Assembly: GCA_934364795.1 (NCBI GenBank)
Contig: CAKRMK010000046.1
Coordinates: 1 to 20,825, forward strand
Source of the DNA: an uncultured Blautia sp.
GTDB lineage: Bacteria; Bacillota; Clostridia; Lachnospirales; Lachnospiraceae
Length of the DNA stretch: 20,825 nucleotides
Reading direction: 5' to 3'
Below, piece after piece: positions 14,955 through 20,825 of this stretch. A program made the position numbers and the translations under genes. The notes under the pieces are model-generated. The model had not been told where the DNA came from, searched no databases, and saw only the letters and a program-made list of their open reading frames with translations. Position 1 is the first letter of the stretch. Each line of letters starts with the position of its first letter.

Positions 14955-15936
14955 CAGATATAGGACGCTCGCTATCATGTTACTGGTTGTGGGGATGATT
15001 GCATCCCTTGCAGCCTGCGGCAACGCAGAGCGAATAAATTCTTCTGACTCGGAAAACACATCAACAGTCGCTGCGGAACCTGCACAGACAGATAATGCCC
15101 AAAACAGTACAGGCGGCAAGACGGCGGCAGAGCAAAACGTAATTAAACTGGCATTTGGAGATACCGTTATGACCGCGGTGCTTGATGATAGCGAAACAAG
15201 CAGGGCTTTCATAAGAATGCTGCCGCTTACTCTTACCATGAACCGATATGCCGACCGGGAATATTATGCAGCACTTGGTGAATTGCCGGAAAACGGAGCT
15301 GCCATTGATGATTTTGAAAATGGAGATGTGACCTATTACATCGATGGAAAATCCCTCGCAATTTTCTTCGGCAATGCGGATACGTCCTCTCAGGATGGGT
15401 TGATCCGCATGGGACGGATTACCTCGGATTTGAGTCTGTTTGATACAGTTGGCGAGAGTGAGGAGGTAACAATCTCTCTTTTGGAAAGTGAGGCGGATAT
15501 GACAGATTTTGATTTTTTAATTTTCAACAATGTAGAAATTATCGGTATAAATGTATCTGAATTGAGTGCAGAAGAACAGGCTGTCCTTTATCAGCAGGCA
15601 AGATACTGTCAGGCTATGACCGAAGCTGATACAGAAACTATGATGGAGATCACATCGCCGGATATGATTTTCACCCACATGAGTGGAAGACAGCAGACAA
15701 GAGCTGAATACTTTGCAGATATAGAGGACGGTGATCTTCAATACTTTACGATTGGCATTGAGAATCCGGTAGTCAACATCAGCGATAACTATGCATCGGT
15801 GTCTTATATATCTGTTTTGAACGCAAATGCCTACGGAGCCAGAGGTACTTATCGAATTGACGGAATCCACTGGTATGAGAAACAGGGCGAAAACTGGATT
15901 GCGTGCAATGCACCGGAACAGGAACGTGGTAGATAA
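14938..15936 (+). CDS. Lipoprotein with cyclophilin-like and NTF2-like domains
   Basis: A protein of up to 332 residues with a lipoprotein signal (lipobox LAAC, Cys27 from the GTG start) and a Ser/Thr/Asn/Gln linker to about 66. Residues 69-182 match the bacterial cyclophilin-like fold, with the pattern FGDTVMTAVLDDSETSRAF, then MLPLTLTM, then a YYIDGKSLAIFFG strand. Residues about 212-325 look like an NTF2/SnoaL-like domain (ARYCQAMTEADTETMMEI to GIHWYEKQGENWIACNA). The start is uncertain: GTG at 14938 is too close to the ribosome site AAGGAAGG, so TTG at 14944 or 14947 is possible. It overlaps the flavodoxin end. The combination suggests a surface binding or small-molecule-handling protein; no enzymatic role can be assigned. 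Confidence 0.82.
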   Translation: MALLSNRYRTLAIMLLVVGMIASLAACGNAERINSSDSENTSTVAAEPAQTDNAQNSTGGKTAAEQNVIKLAFGDTVMTAVLDDSETSRAFIRMLPLTLTMNRYADREYYAALGELPENGAAIDDFENGDVTYYIDGKSLAIFFGNADTSSQDGLIRMGRITSDLSLFDTVGESEEVTISLLESEADMTDFDFLIFNNVEIIGINVSELSAEEQAVLYQQARYCQAMTEADTETMMEITSPDMIFTHMSGRQQTRAEYFADIEDGDLQYFTIGIENPVVNISDNYASVSYISVLNANAYGARGTYRIDGIHWYEKQGENWIACNAPEQERGR

Positions 15937-15938
15937 AG

Positions 15939-16613
15939 ATGAATGCGACAAGGCTGAAGGTTATTGGCATTGTCTCAATGACTATAGATCATATTGGCTA
16001 CTTCCTGTTTCCGCAAATGACAGTCCTGCATATTATCGGGCGGCTGGCATATCCGATTTTTGCGTACATGATTGCAGAGGGATGTAGATATACAAGAAAC
16101 AAAGTGCGATATCTCTGCACAGTGCTTGCAATCGCTGGTGTCTGTTCAGCCGTTACATATTTTGCGGAAAGAAGCCTATATCAATCCATCTTCACAACAT
16201 TTTCCTGTGCGATGATCTTGATTTTTGCACTCACTGCAGCAAAAGAAGCCACTGAAAGAGCAGAGAAAATCTTTTGGGGCGTTTGCACAATGATGCTTGT
16301 GTTCCTGTATTTTGCTGTTTTCCAGCTTTGGATGATTCCGGGACTTGAAACGGACTACGGGTTTCTCGGTATCATAACGCCTGTTCTTGTGTGGCTGGGA
16401 CGAAGCAAAGCGGAGAAATTGGCAGGTCTTACCATCGGATTGTGTTTACTGTCAGCGGAGCTTGGAACGGTTCAGTTTTTCTCATTGGCTGCTGTGATTT
16501 TACTGTACTTCTACAATGGAGAGCGAGGAAATCACAGCTTGAAGTGGGTTTTCTACGCATATTATCCACTTCATATTGCCGTACTGTATGGTATTTCACA
16601 GATTGTTGGATAG
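15939..16613 (+). CDS. TraX-family integral membrane protein
   Basis: A 224-residue polytopic membrane protein matching the TraX family, with the N-terminal signature IGIVSMTIDHIGYFLFP (9-25) and IGRLAYPIFAYMIAEGCRYT (33-52). Around seven hydrophobic segments are visible. In F plasmids TraX acetylates pilin, and the family belongs to the broader membrane acyltransferases, but chromosomal Firmicutes members are not linked to conjugation and no conjugation gene is visible here. It follows the cyclophilin-like lipoprotein by two bases and precedes the DUF4405 gene by 11, so it belongs to the same transcript. A role in acylating an envelope component or product is possible but speculative. Confidence 0.87.
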   Translation: MNATRLKVIGIVSMTIDHIGYFLFPQMTVLHIIGRLAYPIFAYMIAEGCRYTRNKVRYLCTVLAIAGVCSAVTYFAERSLYQSIFTTFSCAMILIFALTAAKEATERAEKIFWGVCTMMLVFLYFAVFQLWMIPGLETDYGFLGIITPVLVWLGRSKAEKLAGLTIGLCLLSAELGTVQFFSLAAVILLYFYNGERGNHSLKWVFYAYYPLHIAVLYGISQIVG

Positions 16614-16624
16614 AGGTGACTGAT

Positions 16625-17311
16625 ATGAAGAAAAAACTGCGTATTATAATTGACAGTGGAATGGTGTTGCTGTTGCCAATGTTAATGGCGTATTCTCTGG
16701 TGGGAGAGGCAACTCACGAATATCTCGGCATTGGAATGTTTCTGTTATTTATTGCCCACCATATTTTAAACATTGCATGGTGGAAACACCTGTTTCATGG
16801 AAGGTATACTCCACTCCGCATCGTAGGAATGACGGTCAATTTTATACTTGCAATCATTATGCTGGCTTTGCCGATCAGCGGTATGATACTGTCCCGGCAT
16901 GTGTTCCGGTTTCTGCATCTTGGCGGAACAGCGACAGCCAGAACAATTCATCTGCTAGCATCTTATTGGGGCCTGGTATTGATGAGTTTTCATGCAGGTA
17001 TGCATGGTCATGTGATGATAGGAATGATTCGAAAAAATATCAAAATGCAGCATCCATCTAAAATCAGAATATGGAGCCTGCGAATGCTTACTTTGTTATC
17101 AGCAATTTGTGGCATTTATGCTTTTCATAAAAACAAAATCAGCTCATATCTATTTTTGCGGACACGGTTTGTATTTATTGACTTTTCTCAACCGGTAGTG
17201 TGGACGCTTATAGAGTATTTTTGTGTGAGCATTTTGTTTATGATCATAGGATATGTTTTTTGGCAGGTGTGTACATGGCATACCTCCAAAACTATTTTTA
17301 AAACATATTGA
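16625..17311 (+). CDS. DUF4405 membrane protein, flavinylation-associated cytochrome type
   Basis: A 228-residue membrane protein with about five hydrophobic segments. Histidines sit at helix positions suited to haem b binding: His31, His45/His46 (FIAHHILNIAWW), His109 (RTIHLLASYWG) and His123/His127 (SFHAGMHGH). This pattern fits DUF4405, described from genomic surveys as a cytochrome b-like partner in extracytosolic flavin-based electron transfer. The start at 16625 follows GAGGTGACTGAT; an upstream in-frame ATG inside the TraX gene is unlikely. It is the last gene of the run, and its stop overlaps the -35 box of the next promoter. It could pass electrons across the membrane to the tethered flavodoxin; no ApbE or FMN-binding domain gene is visible here. 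Confidence 0.8.
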   Translation: MKKKLRIIIDSGMVLLLPMLMAYSLVGEATHEYLGIGMFLLFIAHHILNIAWWKHLFHGRYTPLRIVGMTVNFILAIIMLALPISGMILSRHVFRFLHLGGTATARTIHLLASYWGLVLMSFHAGMHGHVMIGMIRKNIKMQHPSKIRIWSLRMLTLLSAICGIYAFHKNKISSYLFLRTRFVFIDFSQPVVWTLIEYFCVSILFMIIGYVFWQVCTWHTSKTIFKTY

Positions 17312-17338
17312 CCTAAAGTAAGGTTTAGGGGTTATTGT
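17308..17338 (+). promoter_or_regulatory. MerR-type promoter with 19-base spacer and internal dyad
   Basis: TTGACC (17308-17313) and TATTGT (17333-17338) are 19 bases apart, longer than the usual 17. The inverted repeat CCTAAA-GTAAGG-TTTAGG (17312-17329) starts within the -35 box and fills most of the spacer. A stretched spacer holding a dyad is the hallmark of promoters driven by MerR-family regulators. It precedes the cupin/AKR/flavodoxin run. No MerR gene lies in the window. Confidence 0.6.
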
Positions 17339-17395
17339 TAGCATGGCATATGAAATGATGTGAGTAAAGAAATGAAAACAAGGAGGAACATTATC

Positions 17396-17812
17396 ATGAA
17401 ATTTGAAAATAAGGATACTTTTGAACTGCACAATGCATTTGGAATGGGTGAGCCTAATACAGCGTATGCAAAATATTTTATTGGTGACTCATTCTTGAAC
17501 CCCCTCACAGATCCAAAGTGTGGGTTATTTGCTGCAAATGTGACTTTTGCACCGGGTTGCCGTAATAACTGGCACATCCATCATGCAAAAAGCGGAGGAG
17601 GACAATTGCTTATTTGCACAGCCGGAGAAGGGTGGTATCAGGAAGAAGGAAAGGATGCTGTCAGTCTGTGTGAAGGAAGCGTTATAATGATTCCTGCTAA
17701 TGTCAAGCACTGGCATGGAGCGAAAAAAGATAGCTGGTTTTCACATATTGCTGTTGAGGTGCCCGGTGAGGATTGTGTGAACGAATGGTGCGAACCGGTA
17801 TCTGATGATTAA
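17396..17812 (+). CDS. Cupin-domain protein
   Basis: A 138-residue single-domain cupin. Motif 1 reads PGCRNNWHIHHAKSGGGQLL, with the HxH pair but no metal-ligand Glu at the usual place. Motif 2 reads GSVIMIPANVKHWHGA, supplying a further His. The N-terminal segment (FTG-like NPLTDPKCGLFAANVTFAPG) resembles cupins related to hydroxynitrile lyase and carboxymuconolactone decarboxylase-associated proteins, which usually bind Mn or Fe. ATG at 17396 is preceded by AAGGAGG nine bases upstream, so an ATG-like start upstream is not needed. It is the first gene after the MerR-type promoter and is followed 43 bases later by an AKR. Reaction unknown. Confidence 0.9.
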   Translation: MKFENKDTFELHNAFGMGEPNTAYAKYFIGDSFLNPLTDPKCGLFAANVTFAPGCRNNWHIHHAKSGGGQLLICTAGEGWYQEEGKDAVSLCEGSVIMIPANVKHWHGAKKDSWFSHIAVEVPGEDCVNEWCEPVSDD

Positions 17813-17855
17813 TATGATGTACTGTAAAATGCAAAATGATATGGAGGAATAATAG

Positions 17856-18719
17856 ATGTATCAGGAAATGAAGAAATTAAGTAATGGAATAGAAATCCCG
17901 GTGCTGGCTCTTGGCACATGGTTTATAGATGATGATAAGGTGGCAGAGGCTGTAAAGACTGCTGTTAAGATGGGCTATCGCCATATAGATACAGCACAGG
18001 CTTATGGAAATGAACACGGCGTAGGTGAGGGAATCCGCACTTGTGGTGTTCCAAGAGAGCAGATCTTTGTGACATCAAAGGTTGCAGCAGAATACAAGAC
18101 TTACGAGGAAGCTGCGGCAAGTATAGACAGAAGTCTTGCCAATATGGGACTTGATTATATTGACATGATGATCATTCACAGTCCTCAGCCTTGGGATAAG
18201 GTAAATCAGAGTGAAGATCGTTATGTGGAGGGAAATCGCGCAGCATGGAGAGCATTGGAGGATGCCTACAAGGCCGGAAAATTACGTGCCATCGGTGTGT
18301 CCAATTTCCTGCCGGAAGATATTGAAAACCTGTGGGAAACTGCAGAAATCAAACCTATGGTTAATCAGGTGCTTTGCCATATTTCTAATTTGCCTCTGGA
18401 GCTGATTGATTATTGTCAGAAGAAGGGCATAGTGATGGAAGCGTATTCTCCGGTTGCCCATGGTGAGGCACTTAAGAACAAGGCAATAGCGGATATGGCA
18501 GAAAAGTATGGAGTCACGATTCCACAGATGTGCATCCGCTTTGATATTCAGCTTGGAATGATCGTTTTACCGAAGACTGCAAATCCGGAGCATATGAAAG
18601 CGAATGCGGATGTTGATTTTACAATTTCAGATGAGGACATGGAAATTCTCAAGCATGTGGATAAAATTAAGGATTATGGCAAACACAGCATTTTCCCTGT
18701 ATTTGGAGGCAAGATGTAA
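17856..18719 (+). CDS. Aldo-keto reductase with divergent substrate loop
   Basis: A 287-residue AKR with tetrad Asp45, Tyr50 (HIDTAQAYGNEHGVG), Lys75 (VTSKVAAEY) and His108 (MIIHSPQ). After the catalytic His it has a longer polar segment (WDKVNQSEDRYVEGNRAAW, about 113-131) than its neighbours. The usual QVECHPYYQQ is replaced by QVLCHISNLP, so the substrate pocket probably differs. The cofactor loop is LPKTANPEH (Lys240, Thr241, His246), intermediate between NADPH and NADH patterns. TGGAGG lies nine bases upstream of the start. It ends directly at the flavodoxin start (TAAATG), indicating coupled translation and the third AKR-flavodoxin pair of the window. Confidence 0.94.
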   Translation: MYQEMKKLSNGIEIPVLALGTWFIDDDKVAEAVKTAVKMGYRHIDTAQAYGNEHGVGEGIRTCGVPREQIFVTSKVAAEYKTYEEAAASIDRSLANMGLDYIDMMIIHSPQPWDKVNQSEDRYVEGNRAAWRALEDAYKAGKLRAIGVSNFLPEDIENLWETAEIKPMVNQVLCHISNLPLELIDYCQKKGIVMEAYSPVAHGEALKNKAIADMAEKYGVTIPQMCIRFDIQLGMIVLPKTANPEHMKANADVDFTISDEDMEILKHVDKIKDYGKHSIFPVFGGKM

Positions 18720-19223
18720 ATGAAAAGAGTATTAACCGTTTATTATTCATGGTCAAATGGAAACACAGAAAGAATTGCAAAGCTGCTGCAGAAAGAAATT
18801 GGTGGAGATATCGTCAGAATCGATACGATTACTCCATATGAAGGCAGTTACGAAGATGTGGTAAATCAGGGGCAGGAAGAAGTAAATCGTGGATATGAAC
18901 CTGAGATTAGGCCACTGGGCGTCAATATTTCTGATTATGATGTGATTGCGGTTGGAACACCTACATGGTGGTACACCATGGCTCCTGCAGTACGCACATT
19001 TCTGCATACAGAAAGCTTTGCCGAGAAGACGGTGATTCCATTTATGACAAACGCCGGCTGGCCGGGAAAGGTGATCAAAGATATGAAGACTGCCTGTAAA
19101 GGCGCAGATATCAAAGGTGAGATGGAGATTCAGTTTGATTCTACCGGCGGAAGCAGATTAGAAACTTCAATGGAAGACATTACAAAATGGATCCAGAATG
19201 TTAAGAAGATTATCAATGACTAA
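18720..19223 (+). CDS. Flavodoxin
   Basis: A 167-residue FMN-binding flavodoxin-fold protein. Here the phosphate loop is compact, YYSWSNGNTERIA (8-20), unlike the two Flavodoxin_4-type proteins with a delayed GNT. GTPTWWYTMAPAVRTFL forms the second flavin loop and PFMTNAGWPGKV the third. It is likely a cytoplasmic electron carrier or flavin-dependent reductase. ATG follows the AKR stop with no gap and uses GGAGG (18704-18708), placed inside the end of the AKR gene. The acetyltransferase begins 14 bases after its stop. The pairing with an AKR suggests shared substrates or electron exchange, which the sequence does not prove. Confidence 0.93.
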   Translation: MKRVLTVYYSWSNGNTERIAKLLQKEIGGDIVRIDTITPYEGSYEDVVNQGQEEVNRGYEPEIRPLGVNISDYDVIAVGTPTWWYTMAPAVRTFLHTESFAEKTVIPFMTNAGWPGKVIKDMKTACKGADIKGEMEIQFDSTGGSRLETSMEDITKWIQNVKKIIND

Positions 19224-19237
19224 GAGGTAATTTAATT

Positions 19238-19792
19238 ATGGAGTGTAAAGAAATTTGTGTAGATGTGAGGAAAGCATCGCCTGAAGAAAGAAAAGAAGGA
19301 CAGCGGCAGACGCAGCTGTTATTTCAAATCAATCACACAATGCCGCACACAGAAGAATATGATCATTTATTGCAAGAATTATTTGGAAATAATCTTGGAG
19401 AAGGAAGCTACATTACGCCGCCATTGAATGGTGCCTGTATTGGAAGTATGAAGATTGGAAAAAATGTCCTTATCAACTCAAACCTTCTGGCAATGGCACG
19501 AGGCGGAATTGTTATAGAAGATAATGCAATGATTGCCGCAAATGTACAGATTATTACCAACAATCATGACCCATACGATCTTTGGATACTTCCGTGCAAG
19601 CAGGTACTCATAAAAGAATGTGCATGGATTGGTGCCGGGGCAACGATTCTTCCGGGAGTATGTGTCGGAAAACATGCGATTGTCGGAGCGGGCTCCGTGG
19701 TGACAAAGGATGTTCCGGATTATGCGGTCGCAGTAGGAAATCCTGCGAAAGTAATAAAAATGTTAGATAAAGAGAAATTCAAGGAGGATTAA
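19238..19792 (+). CDS. Hexapeptide-repeat O-acetyltransferase (LacA/Maa-like)
   Basis: A 184-residue left-handed beta-helix acetyltransferase. Hexapeptide repeats run from about residue 68 to 170 (IGSMKIGKNVLINSN, IVIEDNAMIAANVQI, AWIGAGATILPGVCVGKHAIVGAGSVV), ending with VGNPAKVIK typical of the sugar or galactoside O-acetyltransferase group. His110 in TNNHDPYD is the likely catalytic base. The N-terminal 60 residues contain the short helical region usual in the Maa/LacA family. It probably transfers acetyl from acetyl-CoA to a hydroxyl group, in the cytoplasm as a trimer. It lies between a flavodoxin and an AKR with gaps of 14 and 3 bases, so an alcohol made by carbonyl reduction is a conceivable acceptor. 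Confidence 0.92.
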   Translation: MECKEICVDVRKASPEERKEGQRQTQLLFQINHTMPHTEEYDHLLQELFGNNLGEGSYITPPLNGACIGSMKIGKNVLINSNLLAMARGGIVIEDNAMIAANVQIITNNHDPYDLWILPCKQVLIKECAWIGAGATILPGVCVGKHAIVGAGSVVTKDVPDYAVAVGNPAKVIKMLDKEKFKED

Positions 19793-19795
19793 ATC

Positions 19796-20635
19796 ATGCA
19801 GAAAATCAAATTAAACAACAACTTAGAGTGTCCGGCTCTTGGACTTGGAACATATATGCTTTCACCTGATGAAGCATACAACAGTACACTGGCAGCATTA
19901 AAGATGGGATATTCCCTGGTTGACACAGCAAACGCCTATGTAAACGAGCGCTCTGTCGGTCGTGCAATTAAAGATAGTGGTGTGAAAAGAGAAAATGTAT
20001 TTCTTTCAACAAAGCTCTGGCCAAGCGAGTTCGAAAATGAAAACGCTGTTGACGAAACGTTAGAAAGACTGGGAGTAGATTATGTGGATCTTCTTTATAT
20101 CCACCAGCCGGCCGGAAATTGGATTTCAGGATACCGACAGCTTGAAAAAGCGTATAAGGAAGGCAAGGCAAAATCTATCGGAATCTCTAACTTTGAGGGA
20201 AAATATCTTGAAGAATTGGAAACAAAGTGGGAAGTGGTTCCTCAGTTTATTCAGGTTGAGGCTCATCCGTATTTCACGCAGAAGGAGCTTAGAAAAACGC
20301 TTGATAAATACGATATAAAACTAATGTCATGGTATCCATTGGGACATGGTGATACATCACTTCTTAATGAAAGTGTATTTAAAATGCTTGGAAAAAAATA
20401 TGGAAAATCATCTGCGCAGATTATCTTAAGATGGCATACACAGATGGGCTTTGCAGTTATTCCGGGAAGCACAAATGTAAGCCACATCAAAGATAATCTG
20501 GATATATTTGACTTTACGCTCACCGATGATGAAATGATGGAGATTGCAAAGCTGGATAAAGGTGTCAGATATTACAACCGTACTGATGAACAGCTGGTTG
20601 CTTTTGCAGGTTGGCAGCCTGCCTATGAGAAATAA
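19796..20635 (+). CDS. Aldo-keto reductase with NADH-like cofactor loop
   Basis: A 279-residue AKR. The tetrad is Asp43, Tyr48 (LVDTANAYVNERSVG), Lys73 (LSTKLWPSEF) and His103 (LLYIHQP); IQVEAHPYFTQ is the substrate-loop motif. The cofactor loop IPGSTNVSH has Gly224 and His230 where NADPH-type members have Lys and Arg, the same pair of changes as in the lipoprotein AKR, so use of NADH is predicted. It shares the KLWPSE motif and WYPLGHGD segment with the AKR at 5058, its closest relative here by eye. GGAGG lies upstream, three bases after the acetyltransferase stop. It ends the run and is followed 49 bases later by the hairpin repeat. Confidence 0.94.
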   Translation: MQKIKLNNNLECPALGLGTYMLSPDEAYNSTLAALKMGYSLVDTANAYVNERSVGRAIKDSGVKRENVFLSTKLWPSEFENENAVDETLERLGVDYVDLLYIHQPAGNWISGYRQLEKAYKEGKAKSIGISNFEGKYLEELETKWEVVPQFIQVEAHPYFTQKELRKTLDKYDIKLMSWYPLGHGDTSLLNESVFKMLGKKYGKSSAQIILRWHTQMGFAVIPGSTNVSHIKDNLDIFDFTLTDDEMMEIAKLDKGVRYYNRTDEQLVAFAGWQPAYEK

Positions 20636-20684
20636 TTATTTACAAAAATATTATTGAGAGAGAAAAATAGATTTTTTAAGTATC

Positions 20685-20745
20685 AACAGCGTGGAAACTT
20701 CATTGGAATGCTCCACGCTGTTAGCCTGTTTACAGTTCAAGTGAA
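20685..20745. repeat. Hairpin-plus-tail repeat, right copy
   Basis: AACAGCGTGGA (20685-20695) pairs perfectly with TCCACGCTGTT (20712-20722) around a 16-base loop. The final base pair of the stem is A-T here and C-G in the left copy (313-354), so both strands changed together and pairing was kept. The tail 20723-20745 matches the left copy in 21 of 23 bases, including 19 identical in a row. The tail covers the last four codons and stop of the leftward gene at 20730. Confidence 0.75.
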
Positions 20746-20825
20746 TCTTCCGCATCTACCCACATTTGCATTGTTCCATCAAGATACAATCTTGCATATT
20801 CGAGAGGTTCATCAATAGCAAGTGC
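20730..20825 (-). CDS. 3' end of an unrecognised leftward gene
   Basis: The frame is open from the window edge to TAA at 20730-20732, giving 31 C-terminal residues that include DEPLEYARLYLDGTMQMW and end in DSLEL. The composition is that of a real, soluble protein, but I cannot name a family with confidence. The tail is loosely like C-terminal segments seen in proteins of clostridial conjugative elements, which is a guess. Its last codons are duplicated, without the rest of the gene, beside the hairpin at 313-377. Confidence 0.5.
   Translation of the reverse strand, partial: ALAIDEPLEYARLYLDGTMQMWVDAEDSLEL

Noticed and set aside
14586..15239. A long leftward open frame across the flavodoxin and cyclophilin-like genes
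   Set aside because: It is antisense to two supported genes, spans their boundary and has no ribosome site or recognisable domain.
15939..16613. TraX as evidence of a conjugative plasmid or transfer operon
   Set aside because: No relaxase, coupling protein or pilin gene is present, and TraX-family proteins are frequent in Firmicutes chromosomes.
17312..17329. CCTAAA-N6-TTTAGG read as a terminator for the eight-gene operon
   Set aside because: The stem is only six mostly A-T pairs and no T-run follows. The flanking -35 and -10 boxes with a 19-base spacer make an operator far more likely.
313..20722. The two hairpins as ends of an insertion sequence or CRISPR-like repeats
   Set aside because: No transposase, integrase or spacer array lies between them, and only two copies are seen 20 kb apart in the same orientation.

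Overview
The window looks like chromosomal or island DNA from a gut-type Clostridia, most likely a Lachnospiraceae relative. This rests on moderate-to-low G+C, strong GGAGG ribosome sites on almost every gene, Firmicutes-style lipoboxes (LAAC/LVAC followed by G) and protein families common in that group. The assignment is inferred from style, not from a marker gene. No rRNA, tRNA, CRISPR array or transposase gene was seen. No gene-free stretch exceeds 300 bases; the longest is the control region between the TetR and first MATE genes.

Layout. (1) 1-425: the 3' end of an aldo-keto reductase (AKR) and a hairpin-plus-tail repeat. (2) 426-2257: a short-chain dehydrogenase (SDR) divergent from a LysR regulator, with a shared control region and a strong terminator. 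(3) 2274-8815: a TetR regulator divergent from a rightward run of leader peptide, MATE exporter, flavodoxin, AKR, SDR, AKR, metallo-beta-lactamase-fold lipoprotein and an SDR relic. (4) 8799-17311: a second LysR regulator divergent from a tightly packed eight-gene run: AKR with two 4Fe-4S motifs, AKR, MATE, lipoprotein AKR, lipoprotein flavodoxin, cyclophilin-like/NTF2-like lipoprotein, TraX-like membrane protein and a DUF4405 membrane cytochrome-like protein. (5) 17308-20635: a MerR-type promoter followed by cupin, AKR, flavodoxin, hexapeptide acetyltransferase and AKR. (6) 20636-20825: a second copy of the hairpin-plus-tail repeat and the 3' end of an unrecognised leftward gene.

Taken together this is a redox island with seven intact AKRs and one partial AKR, three flavodoxins, two full SDRs and two MATE exporters. 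It is divided into modules, each with its own control region. AKR and flavodoxin occur next to each other three times. A reasonable reading is inducible reduction of carbonyl, quinone or xenobiotic compounds, with export of parent or product by MATE pumps; the substrate cannot be read from the sequence.

The most unusual part is 13176-17311. An AKR and a flavodoxin there each carry a lipoprotein signal peptide and a Ser/Thr/Glu-rich linker, followed by a third lipoprotein and a histidine-rich membrane protein of the flavinylation-associated cytochrome type. This suggests an extracytoplasmic counterpart of the cytoplasmic AKR/flavodoxin pairs. The hairpin repeat at both ends, about 20.4 kb apart, has compensating base changes in its stem and may mark module boundaries.
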